Below are positions 25,897 to 41,100 of a stretch of 64,000 nt of DNA, piece by piece. Position numbers and translations under genes: made by a program. Positions within the stretch are counted from its first letter, which is position 1, and every line of letters begins with the position of its first letter. This DNA is from Argentina anserina (taxonomy: Eukaryota; Streptophyta; Magnoliopsida; Rosales; Rosaceae): contig NW_026089441.1 of the NCBI RefSeq assembly GCF_933775445.1, positions 485,716 to 549,715 of the forward strand, read 5' to 3'. Below the pieces are notes generated by a model that saw only the letters and a program-made list of their open reading frames with translations, was not told the origin of the DNA and made no database searches.

Positions 25897-28302
25897 GATA
25901 CTCAGTTTGAAAGAAACACACTCCCACACTTGCAAAACTCTCAAATACAATAGAAACTCGCATCAGAAGCCTTACAGAAAGATACCCAAACGAGAAATGA
26001 AAAGATACACAATTGGAATAGTAAAGATACGCAAACGATGTAAAGATACTCAGTTTGAAAGAAACACACTCCCACACTTGCAAAACTCTCAAATTCAATA
26101 GAAACTCGCATCAGAAGCCTTACAGAAAGATACTCAAACGAGAAATGAAAAGATACAGAATTGGAATAGTAAAGATACGCAAACGATGTAAAGATACACT
26201 ATTGGAATAGTAAAGATAAGCAAACGATGTAAAGATACTCAGTTTGAAAGAAACACACTCCCACACTTGCAAAACTCTTAACTACAATAGAAACTCGCAT
26301 CAGAAGCCTTACAGAAAGATACTCAAACGAGAAATGAAAAGATACAGAATTGGAATAGTAAAGATACGCAAACGATGTAAAGATACACTATTGGAATAGT
26401 AAAGATACGCAAACGATGTAAAGATACTCAGTTTGAAAGAAACACACTCCCACACTTGCAAAACTCTCAAATTCAATAGAAACTTGCATCAGAAAGCCTT
26501 ACAGAAAGATACTCAGACGAGAAATGAAAAGATACACAATTGGAATAGTAAAGATACGCAAACGATGTAAAGATACTCAGTTTGAAAGAAACACTCTCCC
26601 ACACTTGCAAAACTTTCAAATTCAATAGAAACTCGCATCAGAAAGCCTTAAAGAAAGATACTCAAACGAGAAATGAAAAGATACACAATTGGAATAGTAA
26701 AGATACGCAAACGATGTAAAGATACACAATTGGAATAGGACAGATACGCAAACGATGTAAAGATACTCAGTTTGAAAGTAACACACTCCCACACTTGCAA
26801 AACTCTAAAATACAATAGAAACTCGCATTAGAAGCCTTACAGAAAGATACTCAAACGAGAAATGAAATGATACACAATTGGAATAGTAAAGATACGCAAA
26901 CGATGTAAAGATACACAATTGGAATAGTAAAGATACGCAAACGATGTAAAGATACTCAGTTTGAAAGAAACACTCTCCCACACTTGCAAAACTCTCAAAT
27001 TCAATAGAAACTCGCATCAGAAAGCCTTACAGAAAGATACTCAAACGAGAAATGAAAAGATACACAATTGGAATAGTAAAGATACGCAAACGATGTAAAG
27101 ATACTCAGTTTGAAAGAAACACACTCCCACACTTGCAAAACTCTCAAATACAATAGAAACTCGCATCAGAAGCCTTACAGAAAGATACCCAAACGAGAAA
27201 TGAAAAGATACACAATTGGAATAGTAAAGATACGCAAACGATGTAAAGATACTCAGTTTGAAAGAAACACACTCCCACACTTGCAAAACTCTCAAATTCA
27301 ATAGAAACTCGCATCAGAAGCCTTACAGAAAGATACTCAAACGAGAAATGAAAAGATACAGAATTGGAATAGTAAAGATACGCAAACGATGTAAAGATAC
27401 ACTATTGGAATAGTAAAGATAAGCAAACGATGTAAAGATACTCAATTTGAAAGAAACACACTCCCACACTTGCAAAACTCTTAACTACAATAGAAACTCG
27501 CATCAGAAGCCTTACAGAAAGATACTCAAACGAGAAATGAAAAGATACAGAATTGGAATAGTAAAGATACGCAAACGATGTAAAGATACACTATTGGAAT
27601 AGTAAAGATACGCAAACGATGTAAAGATACTCAGTTTGAAAGAAACACACTCCCACACTTGCAAAACTCTCAAATTCAATAGAAACTTGCATCAGAAAGC
27701 CTTACAGAAAGATACTCAGACGAGAAATGAAAAGATACACAATTGGAATAGTAAAGATACGCAAACGATGTAAAGATACTCAGTTTGAAAGAAACACTCT
27801 CCCACACTTGCAAAACTTTCAAATTCAATAGAAACTCGCATCAGAAAGCCTTAAAGAAAGATACTCAAACGAGAAATGAAAAGATACACAATTGGAATAG
27901 TAAAGATACGCAAACGATGTAAAGATACACAATTGGAATAGGACAGATACGCAAACGATGTAAAGATACTCAGTTTGAAAGTAACACACTCCCACACTTG
28001 CAAAACTCTAAAATACAATAGAAACTCGCATTAGAAGCCTTACAGAAAGATACTCAAACGAGAAATGAAATGATACACAATTGGAATAGTAAAGATACGC
28101 AAACGATGTAAAGATACACAATTGGAATAGTAAAGATACGCAAACGATGTAAAGATACTCAGTTTGAAAGAAACACTCTCCCACACTTGCGAAACTCTCA
28201 AATTCAATAGAAACTCGCATCAGAAAGCCTTACAGAAAGATACTCAAACGAGAAATGAAAAGATACACAATTGGAATAGTAAAGATACGCAAACGATGTA
28301 AA
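25897..28302 (+). repeat. 7-unit 1,203-bp tandem duplication
   Basis: Copy 1 (25,897-27,099) has unit starts 25,897, 26,045, 26,234, 26,423, 26,572, 26,762 and 26,951 (lengths 148, 189, 189, 149, 190, 189, 149). Copy 2 (27,100-28,302) repeats it. Differences I saw are TACTCAATTTG near 27,440 and CTTGCGAAAC near 28,187 in copy 2. Shared rare states are GATACCCAAACG, TCTTAACTAC, CTTAAAGAAAG, TTGAAAGTAAC and CTCTAAAATAC. Confidence 0.9.
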
Positions 28303-30067
28303 GATACTCAGTTTGAAAGAAACACACTCCCACACTTGCAAAACTAACAAATACAAAAGAAACTCGCATCAGAAGCCTTACAGAAAGATACTCAAACGAG
28401 AAATGAAAAGATACACAATTGGAATAGTAAAGATACGCAAACGATGTAAAGATACTCAGTTTGAAAGAAACACACTCCCACACTTGCAAAACTCTCAAAT
28501 AAAATAGAAATTCGCATCAGAAGCCTTACAGAAAGATACTCAAACGAGAAATGAAAAGATACACAATTGGAATAGTAAAGGTACGCAACGATGTAAAGAT
28601 ACACAATTGGAATAGTAAAGATACGCAAACGATGTAAAGATACTCAGTTTGAAAGAAACACACTCCCACACTTGCAAAACTCTCAAATACAATAGAAAGT
28701 CGCATCAGAAGCCTTACAGAAAGATACTCAAACGAGAAATGAAAAGATACACAATTGGAATAGTAAAGATACGCAAACGATGTAAAGATACACAATTGGA
28801 ATAGTAAAGATACGCAAACGATGTAAAGATACTCAGTTTGAAAGATACACACTCCCACACTTGCAAAACTCTCAAATTCAATAGAAACTCGCATCAGAAG
28901 CCTTACAGAAAGATACTCAAACGGGAAATGAAAAGATACACAATTGGAATAGTAAATATACGCAAACGATGTAAAGATACACAATTGGAATAGTAAAGAT
29001 AAGCAAACGATGTAAAGATACTCAGTTTGAAAGAAACACACTCCCACACTTGCAAAACTCTCAAATACAATAGAAAGTCGCATCAGAAGCCTTACAGAAA
29101 GATACTCAAACGAGAAATGAAAAGATATACAATTGGAATAGTAAAGATACGCAAACGATGTAAAGATACTCAGTTTGAAAGAAACACACTCCCACACTTG
29201 CAAAACTATCAAATACAAAAGAAACTCGCATCAGAAGCCTTACAGAAAGATACTCAAACGAGAAATGAAAAGATACACAATTGGAATAGTAAAGATACGC
29301 AAACGATGTAAAGATACTCAGTTTGAAAGAAACACACTCCCACACTTGCAAAACTCTCAAATAAAATAGAAACTCGCATCAGAAGCCTTACAGAAAGATA
29401 CTCAAACGAGAAATGAAAAGATACACAATTGGAATAGTAAAGGTACGCAACGATGTAAAGATACACAATTGGAATAGTAAAGATACGCAAACGATGTAAA
29501 GATACTCAGTTTGAAAGAAACACACTCCCACACTTGCAAAACTCTCAAATACAATAGAAAGTCGCATCAGAAGCCTTACAGAAAGATACTCAAACGAGAA
29601 ATGAAAAGATACACAATTGGAATAGTAAAGATACGCAAACGATGTAAAGATACACAATTGGAATAGTAAAGATACGCAAACGATGTAAAGATACTCAGTT
29701 TGAAAGATACACACTCCCACACTTGCAAAACTCTCAAATTCAATAGAAACTCGCATCAGAAGCCTTACAGAAAGATACTCAAACGGGAAATGAAAAGATA
29801 CACAATTGGAATAGTAAATATACGCAAACGATGTAAAGATACACAATTGGAATAGTAAAGATAAGCAAACGATGTAAAGATACTCAGTTTGAAAGAAACA
29901 CACTCCCACACTTGCAAAACTCTCAAATACAATAGAAAGTCGCATCAGAAGCCTTACAGAAAGATACTCAAACGAGAAATGAAAAGATACACAATTGGAA
30001 TAGTAAAGATACGCAAACGATGTAAAGATACACAATTGGAATAGTAAAGATACGCAAACGATGTAAA
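28303..30067 (+). repeat. 862-bp tandem duplication
   Basis: Copy 1 starts at 28,303, 28,451, 28,639, 28,828 and 29,017 (148, 188, 189, 189, 148 bp). Copy 2 starts at 29,165, 29,313, 29,501, 29,690 and 29,879; its last unit is 189 bp in place of 148. The 188-bp unit carries GGTACGCAACGATG, a 1-bp loss that serves as a lineage marker. Other shared states are AATAAAATAG, AAAGTCGCATC, TTGAAAGATACAC and AAACGGGAAATG. Confidence 0.88.
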
Positions 30068-33000
30068 GATACTCAGTTTGAAAGAAACACACTCCCACAC
30101 TTGCAAAACTCTCAAATAAAATAGAAACTCGCATCAGAAAGCCTTACAGAAAGATACTCAAACGAGAAATGAAAAGATACACAATTGGAATAGTAAATAT
30201 ACGCAAACGATGTAAAGATACACAATTGGAATAGTAAAGATAAGCAAACGATGTAAAGATACTCAGTTTGAAAGAAACACACTCCCACACTTGCAAAACT
30301 CTCAAATACAATAGAAAGTCGCATCAGAAGCCTTACAGAAAGATACTCAAACGAGAAATGAAAAGATACACAATTGGAATAGTAAAGATACGCAAACGAT
30401 GTAAAGATACACAATTGGAATAGTAAAGATACGCAAACGATGTAAAGATACTCAGTTTGAAAGAAACACACTCCCACACTTGCAAAACTCTCAAATTCAA
30501 TAGAAACTCGCATCAGAAAGCCTTACAGAAAGATACTCAAACGAGAAATGAAAAGATACACAATTGGAATAGTAAAGATACGCAAACGATGTAAAGATAC
30601 TCAGTTTGAAAGAAACACACTCCCACACTTGCAAAACTCTCAAATACAATAGAAACTCGCATCAGAAGCCTTACAGAAAGATACTCAAACGAGAAATGAA
30701 AAGATACACAATTGGAATAGTAAAGATACGCAAACGATGTAAAGATACTCAGATTGAAAGAAACACACTCCCACACTTGCAAAACTCTCAAATTCAATAG
30801 AAACTCGCATCAGAAAGCCTTACAGAAAGATACTTAAACGAGAAATGAAAAGATTTACTATTCCAATAGTAAAGATACGCAATCGATGTAAAGATACTCA
30901 GTTTGAAAGAAACACACTCCCACACTTGCAAAACTCTCAAATACAATAGAAACTCGCATCAGAAGCCTTACAGAAAGATACTTAAACGAGAAATGAAAAG
31001 ATACACAATTGGAATAGTAAAGATACGCAAACGATGTAAAGATACTCAGTTTGAAAGAAACACACTCCCACACTTGCAAAACTCTCAAATACAATAGAAA
31101 CTCGCATCAGAAAGCCTTACAGAAAGATACTCAAACCAGAAATGAAAAGATACACAATTGGAATAGTAAAGGTACGCAAACGATGTAAAGATACACAATT
31201 GGAATAGTAAAGATACGCAAACGATGTAAAGATACTCAGTTTGAAAGAAACACACTCCCACACTTGCAAAACTCTCAAATTCAATAGAAACTCGCATCAG
31301 AAGCCTTACAGAAAGATACTCAAACGAGAAATGAAAAGATACATAATTGGAATAGTAAAGATACGCAAACGATGTAAAGATACACTATTGGAATAGTAAA
31401 GATACGCAAACGATGTAAAGATACTCAGTTTGACAGAAACACACTCCCACACTTGCAAAACTCTCAAATAAAATAGAAACTCGCATCAGAAAGCCTTACA
31501 GAAAGATACTCAAACGAGAAATGAAAAGATACAGAATTGGAATAGTAAAGATACGCAAACGATGTAAAGATACACTATTGGAATAGTAAAGATACGCAAA
31601 CGATGTAAAGATACTCAGTTTGAAAGAAACACACTCCCACACTTGCAAAACTCTCAAATACAATAGAAACTCGCATCAGAAAGCCTTACAGAAACATACT
31701 CAAACCAGAAATGAAAAAATACACAATTGGAATAGTAAAGATACGCAAACGATGTAAAGATACACAATTGGAATAGTAAAGATACGCAAACGATGTAAAG
31801 ATACTCAGTTTGAAAGAAACACACTCCCACACTTGCAAAACTCTCAAATACAATAGAAACTCGCATCAGAAAGCCTTACAGAAAGATACTCAAACCAGAA
31901 ATGAAAAGATACACAATTGGAATAGTAAAGGTACGCAAACGATGTAAAGATACACAATTGGAATAGTAAAGATACGCAAACGATGTAAAGATACTCAGTT
32001 TGAAAGAAACACACTCCCACACTTGCAAAACTCTCAAATTCAATAGAAACTCGCATCAGAAGCCTTACAGAAAGATACTCAAACGAGAAATGAAAAGATA
32101 CAGAATTGGAATAGTAAAGATACGCAAACGATGTAAAGATACACTATTGGAATAGTAAAGATACGCAAACGATGTAAAGATACTCAGTTTGAAAGAAACA
32201 CACTCCCACACTTGCAAAACTCTCAAATACAATAGAAACTCGCATCAGAGGCCTTACAGAAAGATACTCAAACGAGAAATGAAAAGATACACAATTGGAA
32301 TAGTAAAGGTACGCAAACGATGTAAAGATACACAATTGGAATAGTAAAGATACGCAAACGATGTAAAGATACTCAGTTTGAAAGAAACACACTCCCACAC
32401 TTGCAAAACTCTCAAATAAAATAGAAACTCGCATCAGAAGCCTTACAGAAAGATACTCAAACGAGAAATGAAAAGATACACAATTGGAATAGTAAAGGTA
32501 CGCAACGATGTAAAGATACACAATTGGAATAGTAAAGATACGCAAACGATGTAAAGATACTCAGTTTGAAAGAAACACACTCCCACACTTGCAAAACTCT
32601 CAAATACAATAGAAAGTCGCATCAGAAGCCTTACAGAAAGATACTCAAACGAGAAATGAAAAGATACACAATTGGAATAGTAAAGATACGCAAACGATGT
32701 AAAGATACACAATTGGAATAGTAAAGATACGCAAACGATGTAAAGATACTCAGTTTGAAAGATACACACTCCCACACTTGCAAAACTCTCAAATTCAATA
32801 GAAACTCGCATCAGAAGCCTTACAGAAAGATACTCAAACGGGAAATGAAAAGATACACAATTGGAATAGTAAATATACGCAAACGATGTAAAGATACACA
32901 ATTGGAATAGTAAAGATAAGCAAACGATGTAAAGATACTCAGTTTGAAAGAAACACACTCCCACACTTGCAAAACTCTCAAATACAATAGAAACTCGCAT

Positions 33001-35124
33001 TACAAGCCTTACAGAAAGATACTCAAACGAGAAATGAAATGATACACAATTTGAATAGTAAAGATACTCAAACGATGTAAAGATACACAATTGGAATAGT
33101 AAAGATACGCAAACGATGTAAAGATACTCAGTTTGAAAGAAACACTCTCCCACACTTGCAAAACTCTCAAATTCAATAGAAACTAGCATCAGAAAGCCTT
33201 ACAGAAAGATACTCAAACGAGAAATGAAAAGATACACAATTGGAATAGTAAAGATACGCAAACGATGTAAAGATACACAATTGGAATAGTAAAGATACGC
33301 AAACGATGTAAAGATACTCAGTTTGAAAGAAACACACTCCCACACTTGCAAAACTCTCAAATACAATAGAAACTCGCATCAGAAAGCATTACAGAAAGAT
33401 ACTCAAACGAGAAATGAAAAGATACAGAATTGGAATAGTAAATATACGCAAACGATGTAAAGATACACAATTGGAATAGTAAAGATACGCAAACGATGTA
33501 AAAATACTCAGTTTGAAAGAAACACTCTCCCACACTTGCAAAACTCTCAAATTCAATAGAAACTCGCATCAGAAAGCCTTACAGAAAGATACTCAAACGA
33601 GAAATGAAAAGATACACAATTGGAATAGTAAAGATACGCAAACGATGTAAAGATACACAATTGGAATAGTAAAGATACGCAAACGATGTAAAGATACTCA
33701 GTTTGAAAGAAACACACTCCCACACTTGCAAAACTCTCAAATACAATAGAAACTCGCATCAGAAAGCATTACAGAAAGATACTCAAACGAGAAATGAAAA
33801 GATACAGAATTGGAATAGTAAATATACGCAAACGATGTAAAGATACACAATTGGAATAGTAAAGATACGCAAACGATGTAAAGATACTCAGTTTGAAAGA
33901 AACACACTCCCACACTTGCAAAACTCTCAAATTCAATAGAAACTCGCATCAGAAAGCCTTACAGAAAGATACTCAAACGAGAAATGAAAAGATACACAAT
34001 TGGAATAGTAAAGATACGCAAACGATGTAAAGATACACAATTGGAATAGGACAGATACGCAAACGATGTAAAGATACTCAGTTTGAAAGTAACACACTCC
34101 CACACTTGCAAAACTCTAAAATACAATAGAAACTCGCATTAGAAGCCTTACAGAAAGATACTCAAACGAGAAATGAAAAGATACACAATTGGAATAGTAA
34201 AGATACGCAAACGATGTAAAGATACACAATTGGAATAGTAAAGATACGCAAACGATGTAAAGATACTCAGTTTGAAAGAAACACTCTCCCACACTTGCAA
34301 AACTCTCAAATTCAATAGAAACTCGCATCAGAAAGCCTTACAGAAAGATACTCAAACGAGAAATGAAAAGATACACAATTGGAATAGTAAAGATACGCAA
34401 ACGATGTAAAGATACTCAGTTTGAAAGAAACACACTCCCACACTTGCAAAACTATCAAATACAAAAGAAACTCGCATCAGAAGCCTTACAGAAAGATACT
34501 CAAACGAGAAATGAAAAGATACACAATTGGAATAGTAAAGATACGCAAACGATGTAAAGATACTCAGTTTGAAAGAAACACACTCCCACACTTGCAAAAC
34601 TCTCAAATACAATAGAAACTCGCATCAGAAGCCTTACAGAAAGATACTCAAACGAGAAATGAAAAGATACACAATTGGAATAGTAAAGGTACGCAACGAT
34701 GTAAAGATACACAATTGGAATAGTAAAGATACGCAAACGATGTAAAGATACTCAGTTTGAAAGAAACACACTCCCACACTTGCAAAACTCTCAAATACAA
34801 TAGAAAGTCGCATCAGAAGCCTTACAGAAAGATACTCAAACGAGAAATGAAAAGATACACAATTGGAATAGTAAAGATACGCAAACGATGTAAAGATACA
34901 CAATTGGAATAGTAAAGATACGCAAACGATGTAAAGATACTCAGTTTGAGAGATACACACTCCCACACTTGCAAAACTCTCAAATACAATAGAAAGTCGC
35001 ATCAGAAGCCTTACAGAAAGATACTCAAACGAGAAATGAAAAGATACACAATTGGAATAGTAAAGATACGCAAACGATGTAAAGATACACAATTGGAATA
35101 GTAAAGATACGCAAACGATGTAAA
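28828..35124 (+). repeat. Large HOR of about 6.3 kb, copy 1
   Basis: Unit starts from 28,828 onward reappear 6,297 bp downstream (28,828 to 35,125; 29,017 to 35,314; 30,596 to 36,893; 31,977 to 38,274). It holds roughly 35 units of 148-190 bp, including the inverted-repeat variant at 30,854 and a GCATCAGAGGCC unit near 32,245. From about 32,437 the two copies differ in unit content for about 0.5 kb, then agree again at an offset of 6,300, later 6,490. It overlaps the 862-bp duplication, so the latter existed before this larger event. Confidence 0.87.
30854..30873 (+). repeat. Perfect inverted repeat, 9-bp arms, copy 3
   Basis: Same 20 bp, with ACTTAAACGAG upstream and GCAATCGATG downstream. 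It lies inside copy 1 of the 6.3-kb HOR. Confidence 0.93.
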
Positions 35125-38100
35125 GATACTCAGTTTGAAAGATACACACTCCCACACTTGCAAAACTCTCAAATTCAATAGAAACTCGCATCAGAAGCCT
35201 TACAGAAAGATACTCAAACGGGAAATGAAAAGATACACAATTGGAATAGTAAATATACGCAAACGATGTAAAGATACACAATTGGAATAGTAAAGATAAG
35301 CAAACGATGTAAAGATACTCAGTTTGAAAGAAACACACTCCCACACTTGCAAAACTCTCAAATACAATAGAAAGTCGCATCAGAAGCCTTACAGAAAGAT
35401 ACTCAAACGAGAAATGAAAAGATACACAATTGGAATAGTAAAGATACGCAAACGATGTAAAGATACTCAGTTTGAAAGAAACACACTCCCACACTTGCAA
35501 AACTATCAAATACAAAAGAAACTCGCATCAGAAGCCTTACAGAAAGATACTCAAACGAGAAATGAAAAGATACACAATTGGAATAGTAAAGATACGCAAA
35601 CGATGTAAAGATACTCAGTTTGAAAGAAACACACTCCCACACTTGCAAAACTCTCAAATAAAATAGAAACTCGCATCAGAAGCCTTACAGAAAGATACTC
35701 AAACGAGAAATGAAAAGATACACAATTGGAATAGTAAAGGTACGCAACGATGTAAAGATACACAATTGGAATAGTAAAGATACGCAAACGATGTAAAGAT
35801 ACTCAGTTTGAAAGAAACACACTCCCACACTTGCAAAACTCTCAAATACAATAGAAAGTCGCATCAGAAGCCTTACAGAAAGATACTCAAACGAGAAATG
35901 AAAAGATACACAATTGGAATAGTAAAGATACGCAAACGATGTAAAGATACACAATTGGAATAGTAAAGATACGCAAACGATGTAAAGATACTCAGTTTGA
36001 AAGATACACACTCCCACACTTGCAAAACTCTCAAATTCAATAGAAACTCGCATCAGAAGCCTTACAGAAAGATACTCAAACGGGAAATGAAAAGATACAC
36101 AATTGGAATAGTAAATATACGCAAACGATGTAAAGATACACAATTGGAATAGTAAAGATAAGCAAACGATGTAAAGATACTCAGTTTGAAAGAAACACAC
36201 TCCCACACTTGCAAAACTCTCAAATACAATAGAAAGTCGCATCAGAAGCCTTACAGAAAGATACTCAAACGAGAAATGAAAAGATACACAATTGGAATAG
36301 TAAAGATACGCAAACGATGTAAAGATACACAATTGGAATAGTAAAGATACGCAAACGATGTAAAGATACTCAGTTTGAAAGAAACACACTCCCACACTTG
36401 CAAAACTCTCAAATAAAATAGAAACTCGCATCAGAAAGCCTTACAGAAAGATACTCAAACGAGAAATGAAAAGATACACAATTGGAATAGTAAATATACG
36501 CAAACGATGTAAAGATACACAATTGGAATAGTAAAGATAAGCAAACGATGTAAAGATACTCAGTTTGAAAGAAACACACTCCCACACTTGCAAAACTCTC
36601 AAATACAATAGAAAGTCGCATCAGAAGCCTTACAGAAAGATACTCAAACGAGAAATGAAAAGATACACAATTGGAATAGTAAAGATACGCAAACGATGTA
36701 AAGATACACAATTGGAATAGTAAAGATACGCAAACGATGTAAAGATACTCAGTTTGAAAGAAACACACTCCCACACTTGCAAAACTCTCAAATTCAATAG
36801 AAACTCGCATCAGAAAGCCTTACAGAAAGATACTCAAACGAGAAATGAAAAGATACACAATTGGAATAGTAAAGATACGCAAACGATGTAAAGATACTCA
36901 GTTTGAAAGAAACACACTCCCACACTTGCAAAACTCTCAAATACAATAGAAACTCGCATCAGAAGCCTTACAGAAAGATACTCAAACGAGAAATGAAAAG
37001 ATACACAATTGGAATAGTAAAGATACGCAAACGATGTAAAGATACTCAGATTGAAAGAAACACACTCCCACACTTGCAAAACTCTCAAATTCAATAGAAA
37101 CTCGCATCAGAAAGCCTTACAGAAAGATACTTAAACGAGAAATGAAAAGATTTACTATTCCAATAGTAAAGATACGCAATCGATGTAAAGATACTCAGTT
37201 TGAAAGAAACACACTCCCACACTTGCAAAACTCTCAAATACAATAGAAACTCGCATCAGAAGCCTTACAGAAAGATACTTAAACGAGAAATGAAAAGATA
37301 CACAATTGGAATAGTAAAGATACGCAAACGATGTAAAGATACTCAGTTTGAAAGAAACACACTCCCACACTTGCAAAACTCTCAAATACAATAGAAACTC
37401 GCATCAGAAAGCCTTACAGAAAGATACTCAAACCAGAAATGAAAAGATACACAATTGGAATAGTAAAGGTACGCAAACGATGTAAAGATACACAATTGGA
37501 ATAGTAAAGATACGCAAACGATGTAAAGATACTCAGTTTGAAAGAAACACACTCCCACACTTGCAAAACTCTCAAATTCAATAGAAACTCGCATCAGAAG
37601 CCTTACAGAAAGATACTCAAACGAGAAATGAAAAGATACATAATTGGAATAGTAAAGATACGCAAACGATGTAAAGATACACTATTGGAATAGTAAAGAT
37701 ACGCAAACGATGTAAAGATACTCAGTTTGACAGAAACACACTCCCACACTTGCAAAACTCTCAAATAAAATAGAAACTCGCATCAGAAAGCCTTACAGAA
37801 AGATACTCAAACGAGAAATGAAAAGATACAGAATTGGAATAGTAAAGATACGCAAACGATGTAAAGATACACTATTGGAATAGTAAAGATACGCAAACGA
37901 TGTAAAGATACTCAGTTTGAAAGAAACACACTCCCACACTTGCAAAACTCTCAAATACAATAGAAACTCGCATCAGAAAGCCTTACAGAAACATACTCAA
38001 ACCAGAAATGAAAAAATACACAATTGGAATAGTAAAGATACGCAAACGATGTAAAGATACACAATTGGAATAGTAAAGATACGCAAACGATGTAAAGATA

Positions 38101-41100
38101 CTCAGTTTGAAAGAAACACACTCCCACACTTGCAAAACTCTCAAATACAATAGAAACTCGCATCAGAAAGCCTTACAGAAAGATACTCAAACCAGAAATG
38201 AAAAGATACACAATTGGAATAGTAAAGGTACGCAAACGATGTAAAGATACACAATTGGAATAGTAAAGATACGCAAACGATGTAAAGATACTCAGTTTGA
38301 AAGAAACACACTCCCACACTTGCAAAACTCTCAAATTCAATAGAAACTCGCATCAGAAGCCTTACAGAAAGATACTCAAACGAGAAATGAAAAGATACAG
38401 AATTGGAATAGTAAAGATACGCAAACGATGTAAAGATACACTATTGGAATAGTAAAGATACGCAAACGATGTAAAGATACTCAGTTTGAAAGAAACACAC
38501 TCCCACACTTGCAAAACTCTCAAATACAATAGAAACTCGCATCAGAGGCCTTACAGAAAGATACTCAAACGAGAAATGAAAAGATACACAATTGGAATAG
38601 TAAAGGTACGCAAACGATGTAAAGATACACAATTGGAATAGTAAAGATACGCAAACGATGTAAAGATACTCAGTTTGAAAGAAACACACTCCCACACTTG
38701 CAAAACTCTCAAATAAAATAGAAACTCGCATCAGAAAGCCTTACAGAAAGATACTCAAACGAGAAATGAAAAGATACACAATTGGAATAGTAAATATACG
38801 CAAACGATGTAAAGATACACAATTGGAATAGTAAAGATAAGCAAACGATGTAAAGATACTCAGTTTGAAAGAAACACACCCCCACACTTGCAAAACTCTC
38901 AAATACAATAGAAAGTCGCATCAGAAGCCTTACAGAAAGATACTCAAACGAGAAATGAAAAGATACACAATTGGAATAGTAAAGATACGAAAACGATGTA
39001 AAGATACACAATTGGAATAGTAAAGATACGCAAACGATGTAAAGATACTCAGTTTGAAAGAAACACACTCCCACACTTGCAAAACTCTCAAATTCAATAG
39101 AAACTCGCATCAGAAAGCCTTACAGAAAGATACTCAAACGAGAAATGAAAAGATACACAATTGGAATAGTAAAGATACGCAAACGATGTAAAGATACACA
39201 ATTGGAATAGGACAGATACGCAAACGATGTAAAGATACTCAGTTTGAAAGAAACACACTCCCACACTTGCAAAACTCTCAAATACAATAGAAACTCGCAT
39301 TACAAGCCTTACAGAAAGATACTCAAACGAGAAATGAAATGATACACAATTTGAATAGTAAAGATACTCAAACGATGTAAAGATACACAATTGGAATAGT
39401 AAAGATACGCAAACGATGTAAAGATACTCAGTTTGAAAGAAACACTCTCCCACACTTGCAAAACTCTCAAATTCAATAGAAACTAGCATCAGAAAGCCTT
39501 ACAGAAAGATACTCAAACGAGAAATGAAAAGATACACAATTGGAATAGTAAAGATACGCAAACGATGTAAAGATACACTATTGGAATAGTAAAGATACGC
39601 AAACGATGTAAAGATACTCAGTTTGAAAGAAACACACTCCCACACTTGCAAAACTCTCAAATACAATAGAAACTCGCATCAGAAAGCATTACAGAAAGAT
39701 ACTCAAACGAGAAATGAAAAGATACAGAATTGGAATAGTAAATATACGCAAACGATGTAAAGATACACAATTGGAATAGTAAAGATACGCAAACGATGTA
39801 AAGATACTCAGTTTGAAAGAAACACACTCCCACACTTGCAAAACTCTCAAATACAATAGAAACTCGCATCAGAAAGCATTACAGAAAGATACTCAAACGA
39901 GAAATGAAAAGATACAGAATTGGAATAGTAAATATACGCAAACGATGTAAAGATACACAATTGGAATAGTAAAGATACGCAAACGATGTAAAAATACTCA
40001 GTTTGAAAGAAACACTCTCCCACACTTGCAAAACTCTCAAATTCAATAGAAACTCGCATCAGAAAGCCTTACAGAAAGATACTCAAACGAGAAATGAAAA
40101 GATACACAATTGGAATAGTAAAGATACGCAAACGATGTAAAGATACACAATTGGAATAGTAAAGATACGCAAACGATGTAAAGATACTCAGTTTGAAAGA
40201 AACACACTCCCACACTTGCAAAACTCTCAAATACAATAGAAACTCGCATCAGAAAGCATTACAGAAAGATACTCAAACGAGAAATGAAAAGATACAGAAT
40301 TGGAATAGTAAAGATACGCAAACGATGTAAAGATACACAATTGGAATAGTAAAGATACGCAAACGATGTAAAGATACTCAGTTTGAAAGAAACACACTCC
40401 CACACTTGCAAAACTCTCAAATTCAATAGAAACTCGCATCAGAAAGCCTTACAGAAAGATACTCAAACGAGAAATGAAAAGATACACAATTGGAATAGTA
40501 AAGATACGCAAACGATGTAAAGATACACAATTGGAATAGGACAGATACGCAAACGATGTAAAGATACTCAGTTTGAAAGTAACACACTCCCACACTTGCA
40601 AAACTCTAAAATACAATAGAAACTCGCATTAGAAGCCTTACAGAAAGATACTCAAACGAGAAATGAAATGATACACAATTGGAATAGTAAAGATACGCAA
40701 ACGATGTAAAGATACACAATTGGAATAGTAAAGATACGCAAACGATGTAAAGATACTCAGTTTGAAAGAAACACTCTCCCACACTTGCAAAACTCTCAAA
40801 TTCAATAGAAACTCGCATCAGAAAGCCTTACAGAAAGATACTCAAACGAGAAATGAAAAGATACACAATTGGAATAGTAAAGATACGCAAACGATGTAAA
40901 GATACTCAGTTTGAAAGAAACACACTCCCACACTTGCAAAACTATCAAATACAAAAGAAACTCGCATCAGAAGCCTTACAGAAAGATACTCAAACGAGAA
41001 ATGAAAAGATACACAATTGGAATAGTAAAGATACGCAAACGATGTAAAGATACTCAGTTTGAAAGAAACACACTCCCACACTTGCAAAACTCTCAAATAA

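Noticed and set aside
34634..35515. Minus-strand open frame of 293 codons and dozens of shorter ones like it
   Set aside because: Translation is the repeat itself with a 63-residue period; frames end whenever a unit is not a multiple of 3. No domain, no codon-level conservation visible, no promoter or gene context.
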